Source: Streptomyces sp. MJM8645 (GTDB taxonomy: Bacteria > Actinomycetota > Actinomycetes > Streptomycetales > Streptomycetaceae). Taken from it: a DNA stretch of 64,000 nucleotides. Every line of letters starts with the position of its first letter. The first letter of the stretch is position 1. A program made the position numbers and the translations under genes. The notes under the pieces were generated by a model that had not been told where the DNA came from, did not search any database, and saw only the letters and a program-made list of their open reading frames with translations. The DNA lies in the NCBI RefSeq assembly GCF_001625365.1, contig NZ_LJJF01000001.1, positions 6,436,501-6,500,500 on the forward strand, in the 5' to 3' direction. Positions 8,648 to 16,606 of the stretch are shown here, piece by piece.

Positions 8648-9060
8648 CCGAGCCGAGGACGCCCGCGCTGCCGGCCGCCGTCGAACTGCACGACTACGAG
8701 TACGCCGTGATCCGCGCGGTGCCGCGGGTGGAGCGCGGCGAGTGCGTCAACGTCGGGGTGCTGCTGTACTGCCGGCAGAACGGGTATCTGGCCGCGCGCA
8801 CGCACCTGGACCAGGCCCGGCTGCTGGCGCTCGACCCGGTGGCGGACGTGCACGGGGTGCGGCGGGCGCTGCACGGGATCGAGGCGGTGTGCGCCGGGGG
8901 CCCGCAGGCCGGTCCGGCGGCGGGGGACAGCCCGGGGCAGCGGTTCCGCTGGCTGACCGCTCCGCGCAGCGCGATCGTCCAGCCGGGGCCGGTGCACACC
9001 GGGCTGACCGCGGACCCGGAGCCGGAGCTGCGGCACCTGTTCGATCAGCTGGTGCTCTAA
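8644..9060 (+). CDS. DUF3037 domain-containing protein
   Basis: A 138-residue protein of the DUF3037 family. Recognisable features are the opening YEYAVIRAVPRVERGECVNV, followed by GVLLYC and a middle part with ARLLALDP. The C-terminal SPGQRFRWLTAPRSAI leads into a stretch ending LRHLFDQLVL. The function is unknown. The start ATG overlaps the HipA-like stop as ATGA, and I know HipA-like kinases and DUF3037 proteins as a recurring gene pair in actinobacteria and elsewhere, so this protein is likely the substrate, antidote or partner of the kinase. That is inference. Confidence 0.75.
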   Translation: MTEPRTPALPAAVELHDYEYAVIRAVPRVERGECVNVGVLLYCRQNGYLAARTHLDQARLLALDPVADVHGVRRALHGIEAVCAGGPQAGPAAGDSPGQRFRWLTAPRSAIVQPGPVHTGLTADPEPELRHLFDQLVL

Positions 9061-9179
9061 GCTCTGTCGACCGGCCGGAGGCTCTGTCGACCGGCCGGTG
9101 CTGCAGTTCTGGTCAAGCCGTCGACGGTTGCCGTGGTCAAAGCTTGAGTTGCTGAAGCACTCGGCCGTACGCTGACCCC
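9061..9179 (+). promoter_or_regulatory. MarR upstream region with direct repeat
   Basis: GCTCTGTCGACCGGCCGG occurs twice in quick succession (from about 9061 and about 9083). Further on, GGTCAAGCCGTCGACGG and CCGTGGTCAAAGC carry GGTCAA half-sites, and TTGAGTTGCTGAAGCA precedes TACGCT (9168-9173). That -10 box ends 6 nt before the MarR ATG, so autoregulation at this site and a leaderless mRNA are likely. Confidence 0.45.
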
Positions 9180-9635
9180 ATGGGTTCGACAGCGACGACG
9201 ACCGTACCGACCAACGCCGAGTTGATGGAGGCGTTGGCCGCCGTCGGCGCCGCGTATTTCCAGGACTTCGCGGCGGCCGCGGCCCGGCACGGGCTCTCCT
9301 CCTCGCAGGCCAAGGCGCTCGGCGCGGTGCAGGAGCCGGTGCCGATGCGGGCGCTGGCCGGACGGCTGGGCTGCGACGCCTCCAACGTCACCGGGATCGT
9401 GGACCGGCTGGAGACGCTGCGCCTGGCCCACCGGGAGGCCGCCGCCGGCGACCGCCGGGTGAAGATCGTCGTGATCACGGACGAGGGCCGGGAGATCCTG
9501 AACCGCATCCGCGGCGAGATGGCCCGCACCCACCAGGCGTTCGAGGCGATGACCGACGAGCAGCGGATCGCGCTGCACTCGATCTGCGGGCAGGTCCTGC
9601 CGGTGCTGGCCGGCCGGGCCGGCGCCGCGCAGTAA
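9180..9635 (+). CDS. MarR family transcriptional regulator
   Basis: A 151-residue winged-helix regulator. The core reads LAGRLGCDASNVTGIVDRLE for the recognition helix and HREAAAGDRRVKIVVITDEG for the wing, both textbook MarR. Flanking helices supply the dimer interface. The ATG at 9180 follows a -10 box by 6 nt, so it is probably leaderless. The gene stands alone between DUF3037 and purB, so its target beyond itself cannot be named, and no transporter or enzyme is divergent from it. Family members usually bind small phenolic or oxidant ligands and repress. Confidence 0.85.
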   Translation: MGSTATTTVPTNAELMEALAAVGAAYFQDFAAAAARHGLSSSQAKALGAVQEPVPMRALAGRLGCDASNVTGIVDRLETLRLAHREAAAGDRRVKIVVITDEGREILNRIRGEMARTHQAFEAMTDEQRIALHSICGQVLPVLAGRAGAAQ

Positions 9636-9682
9636 GCCGCCCGGTAACGGACCGCGCCGCGCCCGGCGGGAGCCGTCGGGCG

Positions 9683-9716
9683 GGCCCGGTCGGAGCCGTC
9701 CGCTCCGGCCCGGGCC
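9683..9716 (+). terminator. terminator after MarR
   Basis: GGCCCGG (9683-9689) and CGGAGC (9691-9696) pair with GCTCCG (9702-9707) and CCGGGCC (9710-9716) around a short loop and one small internal loop. It lies 48 bp after the MarR stop and before the purB promoter. No U-tract is seen, as is common in this genus. Confidence 0.5.
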
Positions 9717-9772
9717 GTAGTCGTCCGATGCGCCGACGTTCCGGCTGACCTCGGCTGTTAGGCTTGCGAAGC

Positions 9773-11203
9773 GTGAGCGCGAAGCCCCAGATCCCCAATG
9801 TCCTGGCCTCCCGGTACGCCTCGGCGACCCTGGCCCAGCTGTGGTCCCCCGAGCACAAGGTGGTCCTCGAGCGCCACCTGTGGCTCGCCGTCCTGAAGGC
9901 CCAGCAGGACCTCGGTGTCGAGGTACCGGCGAACGCCGTCGCCGACTACGAGCGGGTGATCGACCAGGTCGACCTCGGCTCGATCGCCGCCCGTGAGCGG
10001 GTCACCCGCCACGACGTGAAGGCCCGCATCGAGGAGTTCAGCGAACTCGCCGGCCACGAGCAGATCCACAAGGGCATGACCTCCCGGGATCTGACCGAGA
10101 ACGTCGAGCAGCTGCAGATCCGCCAGTCGCTGGAGCACGTGCGCGACCGTACGGTGGCCGTGCTGGTCCGGCTGGCCCGCCTGGCGGCCCAGCACTCCGA
10201 GCTGGTCATGGCCGGCCGCTCGCACAACGTGGCCGCGCAGGCCACCACCCTGGGCAAGCGCTTCGCGTCGATCACCGACGAGCTGCTGGTCGCCTTCCGC
10301 CGCCTGGAGGAGCTGATCGCCCGCTACCCGCTGCGCGGGATCAAGGGCCCGGTCGGCACCGCCCAGGACATGCTGGACCTGCTCGGTGGCGACACCGACA
10401 AGCTCGCCGAGCTGGAGCGCCGGGTCGCCGGGCACCTCGGCTTCGACAACGTGTTCATCAGCGTCGGCCAGGTCTACCCGCGCTCGCTGGACTTCGAGGT
10501 GCTCACCGCCCTCGTCCAGCTGGCCGCCGCGCCGTCCAGCCTGGCCAAGACCATCCGTCTGATGGCCGGCCACGAGCTGGTGACGGAGGGCTTCAAGGAG
10601 GGCCAGGTCGGCTCCTCGGCGATGCCGCACAAGATGAACACCCGCTCCTGCGAGCGCGTCAACGGCCTGGCCGTCATCCTGCGCGGCTACGCCTCGATGA
10701 CCGGCGAGCTGGCCGGCGACCAGTGGAACGAGGGTGACGTCTCCTGCTCGGTGGTGCGCCGGGTCGCGCTGCCGGACGCCTTCTTCGCCTTCGACGGCCT
10801 GCTGGAGACCTTCCTGACCGTTCTCGACGAGTTCGGCGCCTTCCCCGCCGTGATCGAGGCCGAGCTGGACCGCTACCTGCCGTTCCTCGCCACCACCAAG
10901 GTGCTGATGGGCGCGGTGCGCGCGGGCGTCGGCCGGGAGACCGGGCACGAGGTCATCAAGGAGCACGCCGTCGCCTCCGCGCTGGCGATGCGTGCGGGTG
11001 GCCGCGAGAACGAGCTGCTGGACCGGCTGGCCGCCGACGAGCGGATCCCGCTGGACCGGGCCGGGCTGGACGCGCTGCTGGCCGACCGGCTTTCCTTCAC
11101 CGGTGCGGCCGGCGCCCAGGTCGCCGAGGTGGTCCGCCAGGTGGAGGCCGTCGCCGCCGCCTACCCGGAGGCCGCCAAGTACGCGCCGGCCGACATTCTC
11201 TGA
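9773..11203 (+). CDS. purB: adenylosuccinate lyase
   Basis: A 476-residue fumarase-superfamily enzyme. It releases fumarate from SAICAR and from adenylosuccinate, two steps of purine synthesis in the cytosol. The signature GSSAMPHKMNTR lies at about 278-289 and carries the catalytic Ser loop. EQIHKGMTSRDLTENVE and GRSHNVAAQATTLGKRF are the other two conserved blocks. I place the start at GTG 9773 because TAGGCT (9759-9764) ends 8 nt before it, giving a leaderless mRNA. The TTG three codons earlier lies inside that -10 box. The gene is convergent with the DHA2 exporter, 24 bp away. Confidence 0.93.
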   Translation: MSAKPQIPNVLASRYASATLAQLWSPEHKVVLERHLWLAVLKAQQDLGVEVPANAVADYERVIDQVDLGSIAARERVTRHDVKARIEEFSELAGHEQIHKGMTSRDLTENVEQLQIRQSLEHVRDRTVAVLVRLARLAAQHSELVMAGRSHNVAAQATTLGKRFASITDELLVAFRRLEELIARYPLRGIKGPVGTAQDMLDLLGGDTDKLAELERRVAGHLGFDNVFISVGQVYPRSLDFEVLTALVQLAAAPSSLAKTIRLMAGHELVTEGFKEGQVGSSAMPHKMNTRSCERVNGLAVILRGYASMTGELAGDQWNEGDVSCSVVRRVALPDAFFAFDGLLETFLTVLDEFGAFPAVIEAELDRYLPFLATTKVLMGAVRAGVGRETGHEVIKEHAVASALAMRAGGRENELLDRLAADERIPLDRAGLDALLADRLSFTGAAGAQVAEVVRQVEAVAAAYPEAAKYAPADIL

Positions 11204-11227
11204 CGGGCAGTACTTCCTGACGATTCG

Positions 11228-12760
11228 TCAGCTGGCTGAGGGCCCTGCCGCCGATCCGGTGGCGGGGCCCTCGTCCGTGTGGACGTGGCCCGGGTCGAGC
11301 GGCGGGGTGGTGCCGCAGGCCCACTCGCAGTCCGGCTCGGCCACCGGGCGGTCCACCGGCGCGAGCACGTTGCCGCGGACGGTGGCGAAGGCCGTCAGCC
11401 CGCCGGTGACCAGCAGCCCGGCGCAGATCAGCATCGCGGTGCGGAAGGCGGAGTCCACGGCGGACGGCACCCGGTAGGCGTCGCCGCTCAGCCCGGCGAG
11501 CGAGGGCAGCGCGGCGACCGCGAGCAGCCCGGCCGCGCGGGCGGCGGCGTTGTTGACGCCGCTGGCGATGCCCGCGTGCCGGACCTCGACGGCGGCCAGC
11601 ACCGTCGCCGTCAGCGGCGCGACCAGCAGGGTCATCCCGCAGCCCAGCACCGTGACGGCGGGCAGCACGTCCGCCCAGTAGGAGGAGCCGGGGCCGATGC
11701 GCAGCATCAGCAGCACCCCGGCGGCGCACAGCAGCGGACCGACGGTGAGCGGGATCCGGGGGCCGATCCGCTTGCCCAGCCGCCCGGCGCGCGCCGACAG
11801 GGTCAGCATCAGCACGGTGATCGGGATCAGGGCGAGGCCGGAGACCAGCGGGGAGAAGCCGGAGACGATCTGCAACTGCACCACCAGCAGGAAGAACACC
11901 CCGCTGAACGCCGCGTAGACGCAGAGGGTGACCAGGTTGACGGCGGTGAACAGCCGGGAGGAGAAGAGGCCGAGCGGCAGCATCGGCTCGGCGGCGCGGC
12001 GCTCGACCGCGATGAAGGCCGCGCCGAGCAGCAGGCCGATCGCGCCGGTGAGCCAGACCGCGGGGGACAGGCCCTCTCCGGCGGCGGTCAGCGCGTAGGT
12101 GATCGCGCCGAGGGCGAGCGCGGCGAGCAGCGCGCCGAGCACGTCGAAGCGGCCGACGGCGCTCTCGTTCCGGCTCTCGGGGACGAACCGGGAGGTGACC
12201 GCGACCACGGCGGCCGCGAGCGGCAGGTTCAGCAGGAAGATCCACCGCCAGCCGGGGCCGTCCACCAGCCAGCCGCCGAGGAAGGGGCCGACCGCGGCCG
12301 ACACCCCGCCGAGGCCCGACCACAGGCCGACCGCCGCCGAGCGGTCGTCCGGGTGGAAGACGGCTTGCAGCATGGCGAGCGAACCGGGGGTGAGCAGCGC
12401 CCCGCCGATGCCCTGGACGGCGCGGGCGGCGATCAGCACGTGGATGGTGGGGGCGGCGGCGCAGGCCGCGGAGGCGGCGGCGAACCAGAGCACGCCGATC
12501 AGGAAGACCCGGCGCCGGCCGTACCGGTCGCCGAGCGCGCCGCCGAGCAGGATCAGTCCGGCCAGGGTGAGCAGATAGGCGTTGAGCGTCCACTGCAGGG
12601 ACGCGAGGGAGGCGCCGAGATCGGTGCCGATGCGGGGCAGCGCGACGTTCACCACGGTGCCGTCGAGCATCGCCATGCTGGAGCCGAGCACCGTCGCGAG
12701 GAGGACCCAGCGTCCCCGCGAGGTGCCCAGGCGCAGTGTTCCTGCTTCGGAGGTGGCCAC
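11228..12760 (-). CDS. DHA2-type MFS drug exporter
   Basis: A 510-residue, 14-helix major facilitator of the EmrB/QacA (DHA2) group, a likely proton-driven drug or metabolite exporter. AMLDGTVVNVALPRIG is the helix 1 signature, GDRYGRRRVFLIG is motif A, and GPFLGGWLVDGPGWRWIF contains the antiporter motif C region and its tail. I choose GTG 12760: a promoter TTGTCA-17 bp-CAGGAT on this strand puts the transcript start exactly on that codon. The longer frame from 12802 begins inside the operator palindrome and is rejected. There is no dedicated regulator next to it. The 3' end of the coding region doubles as a terminator stem. Confidence 0.87.
   Translation of the reverse strand: MATSEAGTLRLGTSRGRWVLLATVLGSSMAMLDGTVVNVALPRIGTDLGASLASLQWTLNAYLLTLAGLILLGGALGDRYGRRRVFLIGVLWFAAASAACAAAPTIHVLIAARAVQGIGGALLTPGSLAMLQAVFHPDDRSAAVGLWSGLGGVSAAVGPFLGGWLVDGPGWRWIFLLNLPLAAAVVAVTSRFVPESRNESAVGRFDVLGALLAALALGAITYALTAAGEGLSPAVWLTGAIGLLLGAAFIAVERRAAEPMLPLGLFSSRLFTAVNLVTLCVYAAFSGVFFLLVVQLQIVSGFSPLVSGLALIPITVLMLTLSARAGRLGKRIGPRIPLTVGPLLCAAGVLLMLRIGPGSSYWADVLPAVTVLGCGMTLLVAPLTATVLAAVEVRHAGIASGVNNAAARAAGLLAVAALPSLAGLSGDAYRVPSAVDSAFRTAMLICAGLLVTGGLTAFATVRGNVLAPVDRPVAEPDCEWACGTTPPLDPGHVHTDEGPATGSAAGPSAS
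11238..11272. terminator. terminator inside the exporter 3' end
   Basis: GAGGGCCC plus TGCCGCC (11238-11252) pair with GGTGGCG plus GGGCCCTC (11258-11272), a 15-bp stem with two wobbles around a 5-nt loop. It lies 35 bp after purB and within the last codons of the convergent exporter gene, so purB transcription probably ends here. Confidence 0.7.
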
Positions 12761-12766
12761 GGGCCG

Positions 12767-12802
12767 ATCCTGCGCCCGTGGGGCGTACGTGACAAGGGTC
12801 AC
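12767..12802 (-). promoter_or_regulatory. exporter promoter with GTGAC palindrome
   Basis: Read on the minus strand, TTGTCA (12795-12790) and CAGGAT (12772-12767) are 17 bp apart and the -10 ends 6 nt before the GTG start. GTGACCCTTGTCAC (12802-12789), an inverted repeat with a 4-nt centre, overlaps the -35 box and is a likely repressor site. Confidence 0.6.
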
Positions 12803-13049
12803 CGGGGGGTGTGTCGGTGGGTGCGCGGTGCGTGAGCGGGTGGGTGCGCAGCGGTGGCGGAATCGGCGCAGCGTCGTGGATCAGTGGCGCCGGGTGAATG
12901 GATTGTGCACGTACGGTGCAGTCGATCATTCGGAGGGTCACCGCAGCTCGGGGGGTTGTTGCCGGTTCAAGTGATCGACATTGCTTCACCCGAACGGATG
13001 GGTTTTAGTTCAGCGACCGCCCGGCCAGTCCGGACGGATCCACCGGGTG
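12803..13049 (+). promoter_or_regulatory. promoter region of the peptidase gene
   Basis: Contains the small inverted repeat TGCAC-GTACG-GTGCA (12906-12920) and a plausible promoter TTGCTT (12981-12986) with TTTAGT (13004-13009), 17 bp apart, just upstream of the riboswitch. The rest of the 247 bp shows no gene. Confidence 0.45.
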
Positions 13050-13243
13050 GAACGCCGAATCCTGCCGCTGCCCGGTGGCTCGCACCGAACTCTGTACGGC
13101 AGGAGCGGGGGACCCACAGGTAAGTCGCCGGACCGGAAACGGCACGCTTTCGCGTACCCGGATCCAGGGCCGGCTAGGGGTGAAGCCGCATGTGCGGCCG
13201 GGCAACTCCAGCCCGAACCCGACAGCTCACCTCGCAGGCGTCG
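13050..13243 (+). promoter_or_regulatory. c-di-AMP (ydaO-type) riboswitch
   Basis: The leader of the LysM/M23 gene carries the conserved ydaO blocks in order: CGCCGAATCCTGCC (from 13053), GCAGGAGCGGGGGACCCA, AGGGGTGAAGCCGC, the GCGGCCGGGCAACTCC stem, and CCCGAACCCGACAGCTCACC with CTCGCAGGCG (to 13240). The ribosome site GGAGAGGA follows directly. This class binds cyclic di-AMP and usually switches cell-wall hydrolase and osmolyte genes off, so high c-di-AMP should lower peptidase expression. Confidence 0.9.
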
Positions 13244-13257
13244 GAGAGGAAAATTCC

Positions 13258-14217
13258 ATGCCTGCACAGGCTCGTCGTATCGCCCTGCCCCGCGCCGCCC
13301 GCATCGGGATCGCCACCGCCGTCACCGGTGTCTCCTTCGCACTGCCGCTCGTCACCGCGATGAGCGCCCAGGCCTACCCCGCGCCGGCCGCCGCCGTCAC
13401 CGCCGCCCCGGCCGCCGCTCCCACCGACCAGGCCCAGGCCCCGTCGCAGGAGAGCTACCGCGTCGTCAGCGGCGACACCCTGTCCCGGATCGCCGACGCC
13501 CAGCACGTCGACGGCGGCTGGCAGGCGCTGTACGACCACAACCGCGAGGTCGTCGGCGGCAACCCGGACCTGATCTTCCCCGGTCAGCAGCTCGTGATCG
13601 CCGGCCAGGCCGCCCCGGCCAAGCCCGCCGCCCCGGCGAAGCCCGCCCAGCCGTCCGCCCAGGACGCCGCGCCGGCCACCACCGCCGCCAAGCCGCAGGC
13701 CCAGCTGGAGGTCCGGACCGAGGCGGCCAAGCCGTCCGCCCAGCTCCAGACCCAGCTGCAGACCGCCGCGCCGACCACCGCGGTCACCGCCGTTCCGGTC
13801 GCCGCCGCCTCGGCCTTCGTCGCCCCGCTGGCCAGCCCGAAGCTGGGCACCGCCTACGGCGTGGCCGGCTCGATGTGGGCCTCCGGCCACCACACCGGCC
13901 AGGACTTCGTCGCCTCCACCGGCACCCCGCTGCGCGCCGTCGGCAACGGTGTCGTGGTGAAGGCCGGCAACGGCGGCGCCTACGGCAACGAGGTCGAGAT
14001 CAAGCTCGCCGACGGCCACTTCGCCGAGTACGCGCACCTCTCCTCGATCGGTGTGAAGATCGGTCAGGCCGTCAAGGCCGGACAGCAGATCGGCCTCTCC
14101 GGCGCGACCGGCAACGTGACCGGCCCGCACCTGCACTTCGAGATCCGCAACGGCTCGGAGTACGGCTCGGACATCAACCCGGTCGCCTACCTGCGGGCCC
14201 ACGGCGTCGCGCTCTGA
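13258..14217 (+). CDS. secreted LysM / M23 metallopeptidase
   Basis: A 319-residue peptidoglycan endopeptidase. Residues 1-39 form a signal peptide ending SAQA. A LysM wall-binding domain spans about 67-115 (YRVVSGDTLSRIAD, NPDLIFPGQQLVI). An Ala/Pro/Gln-rich linker follows to about 190. The C-terminal M23 domain has HHTGQDF with the first zinc His and Asp, and GPHLHFEIR with the HxH zinc/catalytic pair. The ATG at 13258 follows GGAGAGGA. Expression is under a c-di-AMP riboswitch, as for resuscitation and wall-remodelling enzymes in Streptomyces. It likely works during growth or germination outside the membrane. Confidence 0.92.
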   Translation: MPAQARRIALPRAARIGIATAVTGVSFALPLVTAMSAQAYPAPAAAVTAAPAAAPTDQAQAPSQESYRVVSGDTLSRIADAQHVDGGWQALYDHNREVVGGNPDLIFPGQQLVIAGQAAPAKPAAPAKPAQPSAQDAAPATTAAKPQAQLEVRTEAAKPSAQLQTQLQTAAPTTAVTAVPVAAASAFVAPLASPKLGTAYGVAGSMWASGHHTGQDFVASTGTPLRAVGNGVVVKAGNGGAYGNEVEIKLADGHFAEYAHLSSIGVKIGQAVKAGQQIGLSGATGNVTGPHLHFEIRNGSEYGSDINPVAYLRAHGVAL

Positions 14218-14221
14218 CCCG

Positions 14222-14266
14222 TGCCGGATGCACCGGATGCACCGGATGCACCGGATGTGCCGGATG
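14222..14266. repeat. 9-bp tandem repeat after the peptidase gene
   Basis: CCGGATGCA repeats four to five times with the last copies altered (CCGGATGTG, CCGGATGAG). It starts a few bases after the stop codon. Confidence 0.75.
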
Positions 14267-14375
14267 AGGAACCACCGCTGCTACGGGGCGAATCGACCGC
14301 CCGGGATGGTCATGTCGGGTGACCGCTCGACCGGGTGATCGCCGCAGCAGTGGACATGGGCGCGGGACACGCCCA

Positions 14376-14419
14376 GGCCGGCCCGGCTCGTGAGACTTCT
14401 CTCGCGAGCCGGGCCGGCC
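14376..14419. terminator. strong bidirectional terminator
   Basis: GGCCGGCCCGGCTCG (14376-14390) pairs perfectly with CGAGCCGGGCCGGCC (14405-14419), and GAG/CTC extends it into the loop. A T-rich tail (GTTTCC, CCTTTTCGG) follows. It separates the peptidase from the convergent DUF2470 gene. Confidence 0.8.
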
Positions 14420-14492
14420 GCTGTCGTTTCCGGGCCTTTTCGGGTGCCCCCGGGGTGGGTTGACGATGCGTCAGGCGCGTTGGTGGGCCGGT

Positions 14493-15212
14493 TCAGATCC
14501 GGTGGGCGGGCAGCCCGTGCTGGGCGGCGCTCAGCAGCTCGTGCATCCGCTGCCCGAAGTCCTCGGTGTCGGCGGCCGGTTCGGGGAAGACCAGGCGGAC
14601 GTCGCGGTGGCCGTGCGGGTGGTCCAGGCGCAGGACCAGGCCGTGGCGGTCCAGGGCGAGCGGGCGGACCTCCGGGTGCTGGGCGAGCAGGTCCGGGTCG
14701 AGCAGCCGGGTGAGGACGGCGAGGGCGTCGGCGTGGTCGTCGGCGAGGTGGGTGAGCATGGCGGCCTCGTAGCGGGCCAGCGGGTCGGGTGCGGCGTGGG
14801 CGAGGTCGCCGGCGGTGAGTGCGCCGGTGCCGTACGGGGTGGAGAGGACGGCGTGGGCGACGTCCACGCGCAGGTGGACGCTGAGGCCGTCGTCGGCGAG
14901 GTGGGCCAGGTGGAGTCGGCCGGCCAGGGTGAGGCGGGCGCGGATCCGGTCGCGGACGGCGACGGGGGAGATGTCGGTGACGTCCAGGACGACGGCGAGT
15001 CCGTCGGTGGCGCGGGCGGTGGCGGTGGCGAGCGGGTCGCCCAGCGGGGCGCGCAGGCGCAGCCGGGAGCCGTGGACGGAGACCGGGGTGTCGAGGTCGT
15101 GGTGCTCGCCGCAGGCGCGGACGGTGAGCGAGGAGGTCGCGCTGAGCAGGCTCTGGACCCGCTCGGCGGTGGTGGGTTCGGGCACCTCGGCGTCGCCGGC
15201 GGGCAGGCTCAT
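14493..15212 (-). CDS. DUF2470 domain-containing protein, iron-regulated
   Basis: A 239-residue protein with an N-terminal half (ERVQSLLSATSSLTVR, VSVHGSRLRLRAP) and a C-terminal DUF2470 region about 145-235 (RYEAAMLTHLADDHADAL, GLVLRLDHPHGHRDVRLVFP). DUF2470 occurs at the end of HugZ-type heme-degrading split-barrel proteins, and proteins of this layout accompany siderophore and heme genes. The ATG at 15212 has GGAGGT upstream. A near-perfect DtxR/IdeR-type iron box covers the promoter, so it should be repressed by iron. A role in heme or siderophore-iron handling is therefore likely, though no catalytic residue is evident. Confidence 0.8.
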   Translation of the reverse strand: MSLPAGDAEVPEPTTAERVQSLLSATSSLTVRACGEHHDLDTPVSVHGSRLRLRAPLGDPLATATARATDGLAVVLDVTDISPVAVRDRIRARLTLAGRLHLAHLADDGLSVHLRVDVAHAVLSTPYGTGALTAGDLAHAAPDPLARYEAAMLTHLADDHADALAVLTRLLDPDLLAQHPEVRPLALDRHGLVLRLDHPHGHRDVRLVFPEPAADTEDFGQRMHELLSAAQHGLPAHRI

Positions 15213-15229
15213 GACGGACCTCCAGTTAG

Positions 15230-15248
15230 TTAGGTGAGCCTAACCTAA
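15230..15248 (-). promoter_or_regulatory. iron box (DmdR/IdeR operator)
   Basis: The 19-bp site reads TTAGGTTAGGCTCACCTAA on the minus strand, which matches the reported Streptomyces iron box to my memory. It starts 18 bp upstream of the DUF2470 start codon. Confidence 0.9.
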
Positions 15249-15311
15249 TCTCCGCTCGGGGGTGTGGCAAGTGGCGTGGCCGAGGTCGCTGCCGTCGGGG
15301 ATAGAAAGCGC

Positions 15312-15366
15312 TTGCAAGTATCTGCGGATGTCTCGTATTGTCGACGCCGGTAGTTGCATGCGCAAC
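15312..15366 (+). promoter_or_regulatory. promoter and operator candidate of the DHA1 exporter
   Basis: TTGCAA (15312-15317) and TATTGT (15336-15341) are 18 bp apart. Downstream of them GTTGC-ATGC-GCAAC (15353-15366) is a perfect inverted repeat lying over the early transcript, a position typical of a repressor roadblock. No regulator gene is adjacent. Confidence 0.5.
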
Positions 15367-15391
15367 GGTTCTCTCTGGAAAGCGGTCCCTC

Positions 15392-16606
15392 ATGCCCCTC
15401 GCGCTCCTGGCGCTGGCGATCAGCGCCTTCGGCATCGGCACCACCGAGTTCGTGATCATGGGCCTGCTGCCCGAGGTCGCCGGCGACTTCTCGGTCGCCA
15501 TCCCCACCGCCGGTCTGCTGATCTCCGGCTACGCGCTCGGCGTCGTGGTCGGCGGCCCGCTGCTCACCATCCTCGGCACCCGTGCCCCCCGCAAGGGCAT
15601 GCTGCTGACGCTGATGGGCCTGTTCGTGGTGGGCAACCTGATCGCGGCCGTCGCCCCCGCCTTCGGGCTGCTGATGGTCGGGCGGATCGTCAGCGCCTTC
15701 GCGCACGGCGCGTTCTTCGGCATCGGCTCGGTCGTCGCCGCCGACCTGGTCGCCCCGCACAAGCGGGCCGGCGCCATCGCCCTGATGTTCACCGGCCTCA
15801 CCGCCGCCAACGTGCTGGGCGTCCCGATGGGCACCCTGCTCGGCCAGCACTTCGGCTGGCGCTCCACGTTCTACGTCGTCGCCGGGCTCGGCCTGCTCGG
15901 CCTCGCCGGAATCGCGGCGCTGGTGCCCGTCCAGCCGCGGACCGGCGCCGCCCGGCTCGGCCCCGAACTGGCCGTCTTCCGGACCCTGCGGCTCTGGCTC
16001 GCGCTCGCCATGACCGTGCTCGGCTGGGGCGGCATCTTCGCGATGTTCACCTACATCACGCCGATGATGACCGAACTGGCCGGCTTCGCCCCGAGCAGCG
16101 TCACCTGGCTGCTCTTCCTGTTCGGCGTCGGCCTGTTCGTCGGCAACCTGCTGGGCGGCTGGTTCGCCGACCGCGCGCTGATGCGCAGCCTCACCGTGAT
16201 CCTCGCGGTACTCGCGGTGCTGCTGTTCGCCTTCACCTTCGCCGCGCACAGCAAGCCGGCCGCGATCGTCCTCATCCCGCTGATCGGGCTGTTCGGCTTC
16301 GCGACCGTCGCGCCGCTGCAGAAGCGGGTCATGGACCAGGCGGCAGGCGCGCCGACACTGGCCTCGGCCGCCAACATCGCCGCGTTCAACCTGGGCAACG
16401 CGCTCGCCGCCTGGCTCGGCGGACTGGTCATCTCCGGCGGCCTCGGCTACGACGCGCCGAACTGGGTGGGCGGGCTGCTCACCGCGGTCGCCCTCGGGGT
16501 GACGGTGTTCGCGGCGGCGCTGGACCGGCGCGGCGCGGCGGGCGAGGGGCGGGTCGTGGCGCGCTCGGGTGCCCCGGCCGAGCAGGGCGTGCCCGCGGGG
16601 CGGTGA
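15392..16606 (+). CDS. DHA1-type MFS transporter (chloramphenicol-exporter-like)
   Basis: A 404-residue, 12-helix major facilitator of the AraJ/Cml type. FGIGTTEFVIMGLLPEVAGD is the family signature of helix 1, HGAFFGIGSVVAADLV marks helices 4-5, and MGTLLGQHFGWRSTFYVV carries motif C. Members export chloramphenicol, sugars or purine analogues, and the substrate here is unknown. I use ATG 15392, preceded by GGAAAG. The frame opens at 15338 but those 18 residues would cover the operator palindrome. The stop codon lies in the first copy of a 36-bp triplication, so the tail of the protein may have grown by duplication. Confidence 0.87.
   Translation: MPLALLALAISAFGIGTTEFVIMGLLPEVAGDFSVAIPTAGLLISGYALGVVVGGPLLTILGTRAPRKGMLLTLMGLFVVGNLIAAVAPAFGLLMVGRIVSAFAHGAFFGIGSVVAADLVAPHKRAGAIALMFTGLTAANVLGVPMGTLLGQHFGWRSTFYVVAGLGLLGLAGIAALVPVQPRTGAARLGPELAVFRTLRLWLALAMTVLGWGGIFAMFTYITPMMTELAGFAPSSVTWLLFLFGVGLFVGNLLGGWFADRALMRSLTVILAVLAVLLFAFTFAAHSKPAAIVLIPLIGLFGFATVAPLQKRVMDQAAGAPTLASAANIAAFNLGNALAAWLGGLVISGGLGYDAPNWVGGLLTAVALGVTVFAAALDRRGAAGEGRVVARSGAPAEQGVPAGR

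Noticed and set aside
7892..9060. Reading the HipA-like/DUF3037 pair as a classical HipBA toxin-antitoxin locus
   Set aside because: There is no helix-turn-helix HipB gene on either side and the kinase lacks the HipA N-terminal subdomain.
9764..9772. TTG start three codons upstream for purB
   Set aside because: That codon overlaps the end of the -10 box TAGGCT, so it would not be transcribed. The GTG at 9773 fits the transcript start.
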